Assembly: GCA_030591405.1 (NCBI GenBank)
Contig: JAUVBC010000193.1
Location: 1 to 5,015 of the forward strand
DNA: 5,015 bases
Reading direction: 5' to 3'
Origin: Candidatus Zixiibacteriota bacterium
GTDB taxonomy: Bacteria > Zixibacteria > MSB-5A5 > GN15 > PGXB01
The position numbers and the translations under genes were made by a program. The notes below the pieces were generated by a model. The model was not told the DNA's origin. It made no database searches and saw only the letters and a list, made by a program, of their open reading frames with translations. Below, one piece after another: positions 1 to 5,015 of this stretch (positions are counted from its first letter, which is position 1; the number at the start of each line of letters is the position of its first letter).

Positions 1-2
1 AG

Positions 3-938
3 GTCCGGACCAATACCATTGTTGCACCAGGCTCCGATGCAGCCGTCCTTCGCGTTCGCAAAACAGATAAATCACTGGCGATGGCAACCGATTGTAACGG
101 CCGTTACTGTTATCTCAATCCGCGGGTTGGCGCACAACAGGCTGTTTCCGAATCGGCCCGCAACGTGACCTGCTCCGGCGCACGGCCGGTTGCTATTACA
201 AATTGTTTGAATTTTGGCAATCCGTATAAACCGGATATCTATTATGGATTCTCCGAAGCGATAGCCGGGATGGGCGAAGCCTGCCGGATGTTTAATACAC
301 CGGTTACCGGCGGCAATGTCAGCTTCTACAATCAGGATAAAGATCGAGCGGTTTTTCCTACTCCGACCATCGGGATGCTCGGAATTGTCGATGATTTAAA
401 ACATATCACCACCCAATGGTTCAAAGATGAAAGTGATCTGGTTTATCTTATTGGTGAAAACAAAGAAGAGTTAGGTGCCTCGGAATATATCCATACTATT
501 TTTGGCAAAAACACTGGCCCGGTTCCTGAGCTTGATTTACAATTTGAAAAGGATGTTCAGGATACGGTTCGTGAGGCGATAAAATCCGGTATTATCAAAT
601 CGGCGCATGATTGTGCTGATGGTGGTCTGGCCGTTACTTTGGCCGAATGTTGTATCTCCAATAAAGAAGAGGCTATCGGTGCACAGATTCATATTGATGA
701 AGAGTTACGTGCCGATTGTTTGCTGTTTGGTGAGACACAATCGAGAATTATTGTTTCGGTTGATAAAAACGACGGCGAAAAATTAGTTGAGCTTTGCATT
801 AAGAATAATGTTCCGGTCTCGGCAATCGGCAAAGTCGGCGGTGACAAATTATCAATCAACGATATTGTCTCTGTTTCATTAACTGATATGATTCCGGCAT
901 TTTATGATAGCCTTGGCAAACTGATGGCTCTGGCATAA
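3..938 (+). CDS. purL: Phosphoribosylformylglycinamidine synthase, small PurL type, C-terminal part (5' end outside window)
   Basis: PurL converts formylglycinamide ribonucleotide (FGAR) to FGAM with ATP and ammonia, the fourth step of cytoplasmic de novo purine synthesis. The reading frame is open from base 3, so the N-terminal part lies upstream of the window; about 311 codons are present and end in TAA. The visible sequence carries family hallmarks: VRTNT and GSDAAVLRV near the start, TTDCNGRY-like TDCNGRYCYL, NCLNFGNPYKP, GGNVSFYN (around 308-331), HDCADGGLAVTLAE (from 606) and LLFGETQSRI (720-749), the last two in the C-terminal AIRS-like half that builds the nucleotide site. The protein stops right after this half with no glutamine amidotransferase domain. 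It is therefore the stand-alone form of about 700-750 residues, which in known systems works with PurQ (glutaminase) and PurS; neither is in the window. The ATG at 81 is internal and is not the start. Nothing looks broken. Confidence 0.96.
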   Translation, partial: VRTNTIVAPGSDAAVLRVRKTDKSLAMATDCNGRYCYLNPRVGAQQAVSESARNVTCSGARPVAITNCLNFGNPYKPDIYYGFSEAIAGMGEACRMFNTPVTGGNVSFYNQDKDRAVFPTPTIGMLGIVDDLKHITTQWFKDESDLVYLIGENKEELGASEYIHTIFGKNTGPVPELDLQFEKDVQDTVREAIKSGIIKSAHDCADGGLAVTLAECCISNKEEAIGAQIHIDEELRADCLLFGETQSRIIVSVDKNDGEKLVELCIKNNVPVSAIGKVGGDKLSINDIVSVSLTDMIPAFYDSLGKLMALA

Positions 939-979
939 TTTCGCAAATTGAATTACTAATTTATTTTTCTTATTCTATG

Positions 980-984
980 GGAGG
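980..984 (+). promoter_or_regulatory. Strong Shine-Dalgarno site that decides the start of the GNAT gene
   Basis: GGAGG at 980-984, within a GGGAGGG run, sits 7 bases before the ATG at 992. An in-frame ATG at 977 overlaps the upstream side of this site and has only T-rich sequence before it, so 992 is the better start. The site shows that the organism uses Shine-Dalgarno initiation for at least some genes. Confidence 0.7.
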
Positions 985-991
985 GTTGAGT

Positions 992-1936
992 ATGGGTATA
1001 TCCGAACAATTTCCTATTATCTCCCGGCAATTTCAAAGCGATGATGATTGTTGGAAAATCCGTCGGCTTTTGGATGACACTTACGATATTACGCCGATCG
1101 GATTTAACTGGGAAGTCAGGCATTGGGATGGATGGAGATTTTATGCCAAAACATCCGACTGGAACTCAAACTGGGAGAAGCAAGTAAGAGTCTGAGAAAC
1201 TGATAATGGAGAGTTGGTCGGTGTGGTCCATCCAGAAGGAAAAGGCAATGCATTTCTTCAATTACATCCCGATTTTCGTTTTGTGGAAGAAGAGATGATC
1301 GTTTGGGCCGAGAAAAATCTTTTAAAGATTGAGAAAAGTGGAAAGCGAAGCTTAAATATTTTTGTTTTTGAGTATAATTCCCCTCGTAAACTAATTCTTG
1401 AAAAACGGGGATATGAAAAAACGGAATCGGGCGGTGTCCTCCGGCGGCTTCATTTTGGCAATCAGTCTCTACCTAAATCGGAATTGGCGGATGGTTACAC
1501 TCTCGATATCGTTCATGGTGATAATATCGATGATTGTCAAAAGCTGGCTGATTTAATAAATGCCACTTTTAATCGTGATTTTCACACTGCTGATGAATTT
1601 CAGATATTTTCCAAACATGCACCATCGTATTGCAAAGATATGGACCTGGTTGCTCTAGCGCCGGATGGATCATACGCAGCATATGCCGGGATTCCATATA
1701 ATCGGGATAATTTATATGGCATTTTCGAGCCGGTTTGTACACATCCCGACCATCAAAGAAAAGGTCTTGCAAAAGCTTTGATGATAGAAGGATTGAATCG
1801 ACTAAAAGCGCTTGGTTCAAAAGATGTCTATGTCAGTACGGGTGATATGATTGCGGCCAATAAATTGTATGATTCAATCGGTTTCACAGAAAGCTACAAA
1901 GAATATTTGTGGCAGAAACAGTGTAATTATATTTAA
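992..1936 (+). pseudogene. Two-domain GNAT-family N-acetyltransferase, interrupted by an in-frame TGA
   Basis: GNAT enzymes move an acetyl group from acetyl-CoA to an amine; the substrate here is unknown. From the ATG at 992 the frame would give 314 residues, but codon 68 (1193-1195) is TGA. The same frame resumes directly as ETDNGELVGVVHPEGKG, so both sides clearly belong to one protein and there is no frameshift. The first half looks like a degenerate GNAT fold, ending in YNSPRKLILEKRGYE (residues 128-142), the usual 'neighbour then GF/GY' end of such a domain. The second half holds the acetyl-CoA pyrophosphate-binding motif A, HPDHQRKGLA (residues 251-260, the Q/R-x-x-G-x-G/A pattern), then AANKLYDSIGFTES at the C-terminus. 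Tandem GNAT proteins with one working CoA site are common. Re-initiation at TTG 1214 would leave out the first 74 residues, and its only nearby purine run (GGAG, 1208-1211) is too close to serve as a normal site. The gene may be dead, or the TGA may be a sequencing error or be read through. Confidence 0.8.
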
Positions 1937-1972
1937 TGTATATAGTTTGAATCTTATGATTTCTGATATACA
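1937..1972 (+). repeat. Weak stem-loop directly after the GNAT stop codon
   Basis: TGTATAT (1937-1943) is exactly complementary to ATATACA (1966-1972). Inside the loop AATC (1950-1953) pairs with GATT (1958-1961) around the tetraloop TTAT, with a possible G-U pair outside it. The resulting hairpin has 7 bp, an internal loop and 4-5 bp. It is AT-rich and no U tract follows, so it is not a standard intrinsic terminator. It could protect the 3' end of the mRNA, be a small operator-like inverted repeat, or be chance in AT-rich DNA. Confidence 0.3.
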
Positions 1973-2031
1973 CCTGCTTGACAGGAATAGTAGTATCTCT
2001 TAATTATTCAAATAAAAACATTCCAAAAATT

Positions 2032-2060
2032 TTGAAAACTTACATATTATTGAATATTAC
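2032..2060 (+). promoter_or_regulatory. Candidate sigma-70-like promoter for the 704-residue membrane protein gene
   Basis: TTGAAA (2032-2037, 5 of 6 to TTGACA) and TATTAC (2055-2060, 4 of 6 to TATAAT) are separated by 17 bases, predicting a transcript start near 2067 and a leader of about 30 bases. An overlapping alternative is TTGAAT (2050-2055) with TATAAA (2073-2078), also spaced by 17 bases, but it would leave a leader of only about 14 bases. The DNA is AT-rich, so chance matches are likely. The real promoter consensus of this organism is unknown. Confidence 0.35.
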
Positions 2061-2098
2061 GTTTCCGGTTTGTATAAAAAAAGATTAAATTTTATTTT

Positions 2099-4213
2099 AT
2101 GGAAAACAATAAGTCAAGATTTTTAATTGTATATATTGCACTTCTTGTAACGGTCTTATTAAGGATGATTCCATATCTTTTCCCGGAGACGAGAACCTGG
2201 GGATTTAATCATCTTATTTTCCTGCCCGTAATATACTCTTTCTTTTTTATTTTGATTTCTTTAATGGCACTGGTTTTCCCCTATTTGAAACCTGCCGAAA
2301 AGTGGGGCGAAGCATTGAGCGATCATTTTAATGAGCTTTTTTTTGAGAACCGGTTTAAATATTTGAATAGATTTATATTTACCGCTATTGCCTCTGTTGT
2401 TTTTATAGCCTTTTCCGCACCCACTCATTTTTTAGGTGACGGATATGTTTTGATTCAGAGCCCGATGCCACACCAGGATATATTTCATCGCCTAACTGCT
2501 TTCATATCATACAAGTGGAGTGAAGTAGGCATAATAGAATTGATGTTCATGATCAGATCGATTGTTGGCATTGATGGTGAACCGGGTGCGATCCGAGCTT
2601 TCCAGATTGTCTCCGTTTTGTCTGGAGCAGTATCCTGCTGGTTCTTTTTCTTAATCGCGCAGGCGGCCTCTGAGGATAAACTAAAAAGGCTGTTGATATT
2701 TTTTACATCATTTTTCACCGGCGGACTGCTCTTATTTTTCGGATATGCCGAATTTTATCCAATCTTGTGGATATTTTTATTGGGCTTTCTGTACAATGGT
2801 ATCTGTTTCATAAGGAAAGGCATTTATCTTGGTCGGAGCTGGTTATTTTTTCTCATCGGCGCTCTGTTGCACATGCAGATGTTTATATTATTGCCGGCCG
2901 CACTATTTCTTTCTCTGGCGAATGGACGAGGGTTGTTGATATATCAACGCTTCCGTTTTCAAATCCGGGGTTTGATATTTGTTATTTGTACGATAGCGAT
3001 CATATTCTTTTTCTATTTATATAAGACGAATCTTTACTTTGAGGATATGTTTTTACCTTTATTTGATGGGAAACCGCACTATCCCGAATATGCAATATTC
3101 AGCTTGGCACATATTCTTGATATGCTAAATGAGATAATTTTGATCTCGCCGCTTATGCTCCCCTTTCTGATGACTTTACGACGCAGCAATCAGGGCGATA
3201 CAACCAAACGTTTTCTTATATTTTTATTTTTGGCCGCAACCGGGAGCCTACTTTTTCTGTTGGTTGTTGATCCGAAACTGGCGATGCCGAGAGATTGGGA
3301 TCTTTTTTCCATGAGTGCATATGCCGGGATGATATTTCTGATAATTTCTATGTCTGGTACCATACAGGTAATGTTTCGAAAATTCTTGATATCGTTTATT
3401 TTATTACTAATAATATCGCCTGTTCCATATTTACTTACAAATCTCAATCAAACTCGATCTTTGGAATATTTTGAATATCTTTTAGAACTTGATATTCAGA
3501 AAGGTTTATCATCGCTGACCGTTTTGAAAAATTATTCAATCTCTCAGGGTGAACCTGGTCGATATGAATATTACCGGCGGAAATACGATTCTCAGAACCC
3601 AGACTGGAATAAATACAGAATGGCCCTGGAGGCTCTTCATAGGGGTAATCTGGAATTAGGTGCCGCGTTCCTCGAATCGGCAAAACCAAATAAATTTGAG
3701 GCCGAATATCATCGAACCAGCGCCAGATTGTCATGTATGCGGGGCGACCTGGATAAAGCGCTGACCCAAATAAACAATGCCATACAACTGAGGCGTTACT
3801 GCAAGGAATATTATTGGGAACGCGGTATGATTTATATGGAGATGAACAAGCCGCACGAATACCTCAATGACCTCCGCCGGGCATATAAGTTTGATACTAC
3901 GGTATTACTGATACTGGATGATTTGACTTTTATTCATGCTTATCTTGAGCAGTATGACTCCTCGATTTATTATGGTGAAAAATTGATTGCCAAAGATTCT
4001 TCTCGTGCACATATCTACTATTCACTTGGAATGTCGCACGTTTCAATAAGTGATTTGGAGGGGGCCGAGTATTACAATAAACTTTTTGGCAATTTAATAG
4101 AAGGCGATTCAACTTTGATAGCTATGCAAAAAGAATTAGAGGCATCAATTCGCCAATCTAAGACAGAATTAGAAAAAAATCAGAAGATTAATAATTCCAG
4201 ACATTTAAAATAA
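2099..4213 (+). CDS. Polytopic membrane protein with C-terminal TPR domain, GT-C glycosyltransferase-like
   Basis: This 704-residue protein has an N-terminal membrane part (residues 1-447) and a soluble C-terminal part. Hydrophobic segments lie near 8-27, 38-62, 91-107, 167-188, 197-214, 219-237, 248-274 (long, possibly a hairpin around H258), 290-307, 335-360, 371-390, 402-419 and 428-447. Residues 503-668 form about five TPR-like helical pairs, for example AEYHRTSARLSCMRGDLDKA and HIYYSLGMSHVSISDLEGAE; the tail is charged (KTELEKNQK). Notable motifs are LGDGY (112-116), GYAEFYP (215-221) and DPKLAMPRDWD (391-401). By the positive-inside rule, with 248-274 taken as a hairpin, all three and the TPR domain fall on the outer face. 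That arrangement suits GT-C enzymes, which use lipid-linked sugars and an acidic residue in outer loops; the enzyme assignment is inference. The start is firm: TAA at 2075-2077 closes the frame upstream and no other ATG, GTG or TTG lies between. No Shine-Dalgarno site is visible. It is apparently transcribed alone and converges with the next gene. Confidence 0.85.
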   Translation: MENNKSRFLIVYIALLVTVLLRMIPYLFPETRTWGFNHLIFLPVIYSFFFILISLMALVFPYLKPAEKWGEALSDHFNELFFENRFKYLNRFIFTAIASVVFIAFSAPTHFLGDGYVLIQSPMPHQDIFHRLTAFISYKWSEVGIIELMFMIRSIVGIDGEPGAIRAFQIVSVLSGAVSCWFFFLIAQAASEDKLKRLLIFFTSFFTGGLLLFFGYAEFYPILWIFLLGFLYNGICFIRKGIYLGRSWLFFLIGALLHMQMFILLPAALFLSLANGRGLLIYQRFRFQIRGLIFVICTIAIIFFFYLYKTNLYFEDMFLPLFDGKPHYPEYAIFSLAHILDMLNEIILISPLMLPFLMTLRRSNQGDTTKRFLIFLFLAATGSLLFLLVVDPKLAMPRDWDLFSMSAYAGMIFLIISMSGTIQVMFRKFLISFILLLIISPVPYLLTNLNQTRSLEYFEYLLELDIQKGLSSLTVLKNYSISQGEPGRYEYYRRKYDSQNPDWNKYRMALEALHRGNLELGAAFLESAKPNKFEAEYHRTSARLSCMRGDLDKALTQINNAIQLRRYCKEYYWERGMIYMEMNKPHEYLNDLRRAYKFDTTVLLILDDLTFIHAYLEQYDSSIYYGEKLIAKDSSRAHIYYSLGMSHVSISDLEGAEYYNKLFGNLIEGDSTLIAMQKELEASIRQSKTELEKNQKINNSRHLK

Positions 4214-4360
4214 TCGTTCATTAACTACTCTGCACAAAGTATAAAACTTTTCGAATTTTATCGGATTTATTTCAAGAGATATTTCTTATTAATTCATTTG
4301 ATGATATTTTAAAGTTTTAGCAGGGAGAAGATATTATAAATGTTAATAAAATCATTCAAT

Positions 4361-5007
4361 CTAAAAAATCTGCCTGATCGATTCGCCCCAGTCATAAACA
4401 AGGAACTGAACCCGACCGATTAGAAGCGAAATACGGCCCATCACGGTGTATCCAAAATGCGCCCCAAATGAGATCATAATAAACCAGATACCGACCCGGG
4501 CGGTGACACCCATAAATCCGGTATGTTCTTTTGAAAAGTAGAAATATATCAATGTCGAAATAACGCCGATTACAATAATCAGTGCTAATAAAGTCGCCGC
4601 AAAGCCGTTGCTTGGATCAAGTGCCACCATCGTTGCCAGAACTTGTGGCAATATAAAACCGTGCAATGTTTGTATTAAATATATCCCGGCTGTACTACCC
4701 ATATAAAGGCCAGCGATGTTCTGCTGATCCATGACCACTTCGGAATCATCCGGGCAAACATCAGAAGCCCCAGAATTCCCGGGAATATCAGCCACCATTC
4801 ACCGTTGTCAAATATAGGATTAACTAACTGTTGAATAATAACCGTCTGCCAGATAAGCCCAACATAATATCCTGCCGATAGTCCTGCAAAAACATGCTCG
4901 GATAGCTTATAGAACCTGTTATCCTTATACATAAAGGAGAACAGCGATAAAATCAGATAGGCTCTAAGCCATATCTCAAAATGTTCTAAAAAGCTAAAGC
5001 TTTCCAT
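4361..5007 (-). pseudogene. Small multi-pass membrane protein of unknown function, split by a one-base frameshift
   Basis: The gene starts at ATG 5007-5005, with TAG immediately upstream in frame (5010-5008); only eight bases of leader are in the window, so its ribosome-binding site cannot be judged. The first frame gives 102 sensible residues (MESFSFLEHFEIW to SRTSLAFI), then eight unrelated ones and TAA at 4677-4675. From about 4702 the neighbouring frame carries on naturally as MGSTAGIYLIQTLHGFILPQ and ends in TAG at 4363-4361. Restoring one base gives about 215 residues with hydrophobic segments near 8-28, 38-60, 71-88, 97-119, 135-158 and 169-189; the fourth spans the break, which supports one original gene. 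Landmarks are the loop YKDNRFYKLSEH (27-38) after segment 1, and a short tail, YDWGESIRQIF. No catalytic motif is visible. It resembles uncharacterised membrane proteins seen in deep-branching bacteria, from memory only. It may be a pseudogene or the result of a one-base sequence error. Confidence 0.75.
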
Positions 5008-5015
5008 CTATTACT

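Noticed and set aside
948..976. TTGAAT (948-953) with TATTCT (971-976), a promoter-like pair before the GNAT gene
   Set aside because: The predicted transcript start, near 983, would fall within the Shine-Dalgarno site at 980-984, so it could not give a normally translated mRNA.
1193..1195. Alternative genetic code (TGA read as Trp) for the whole organism
   Set aside because: The other long reading frames contain no internal TGA and use TGG for Trp, so one isolated TGA is better explained as a mutation or error.
1569..1820. Minus-strand open frame of 83 codons within the GNAT gene
   Set aside because: It lies fully opposite a gene with clear GNAT motifs, has no recognisable domain and no supported start, and reads as an antisense shadow.
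1978..2006. Perfect TTGACA at 1978-1983 as a -35 element
   Set aside because: The hexamer 17 bases downstream (TAATTA) matches the -10 consensus poorly. The pair at 2032-2060 is better balanced and closer to the gene.
2767..3024. Plus-strand open frame of 85 codons inside the 704-residue gene
   Set aside because: It sits in another frame of a long intact gene with a coherent membrane topology and shows no domain or ribosome-binding site of its own.
3190..3734. Two minus-strand open frames (85 and 96 codons) opposite the 704-residue gene
   Set aside because: Both are antisense to well-supported coding sequence and have no family features.
4241..4261. ATAAAA / TTTTAT inverted repeat in the convergent gap, as a terminator
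   Set aside because: The stem is six A-T pairs with a nine-base loop, no GC-rich core and no following U tract. It is too weak to call as an intrinsic terminator for either gene.

Overview
The window is moderately AT-rich bacterial DNA holding four protein-coding loci. The PurL type (the stand-alone form without a glutaminase domain), an FCB-like look to the proteins and an AT-rich, Shine-Dalgarno-free leader on the largest gene would fit a candidate phylum such as Zixibacteria or a relative. That placement is an impression from sequence style only and is held with low confidence. The standard bacterial code applies: every intact gene ends in TAA and Trp is written TGG.

Layout, left to right. 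(1) 3-938 (+) is the C-terminal part of purL (purine synthesis), cut by the window edge. (2) 992-1936 (+) is a two-domain GNAT acetyltransferase gene, interrupted by one in-frame TGA at codon 68. (3) 1937-2098 is an AT-rich gap with a weak stem-loop just after the GNAT stop and a plausible promoter for the next gene. (4) 2099-4213 (+) is a 704-residue polytopic membrane protein with a C-terminal TPR domain. It resembles GT-C-type glycosyltransferases, and three motifs rich in acidic residues are predicted to lie on one membrane face. (5) 4214-4360 is a short AT-rich convergent gap with no convincing terminator. (6) 5007-4361 (-) is a small membrane protein gene with about six membrane segments, broken by a one-base frameshift near 4700.

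The genes do not form a recognisable pathway. purL and the GNAT gene run in the same direction with a 53-base gap and might be co-transcribed, but the GNAT gene has its own strong ribosome-binding site. The TPR membrane gene seems separately transcribed, and the last gene converges on it. No mobile element, CRISPR array, RNA gene, toxin-antitoxin pair or defence system was seen. The points most worth following are the two single-base lesions (real decay, recoding or assembly error) and the architecture of the 704-residue protein. I do not see a convincing new system here.
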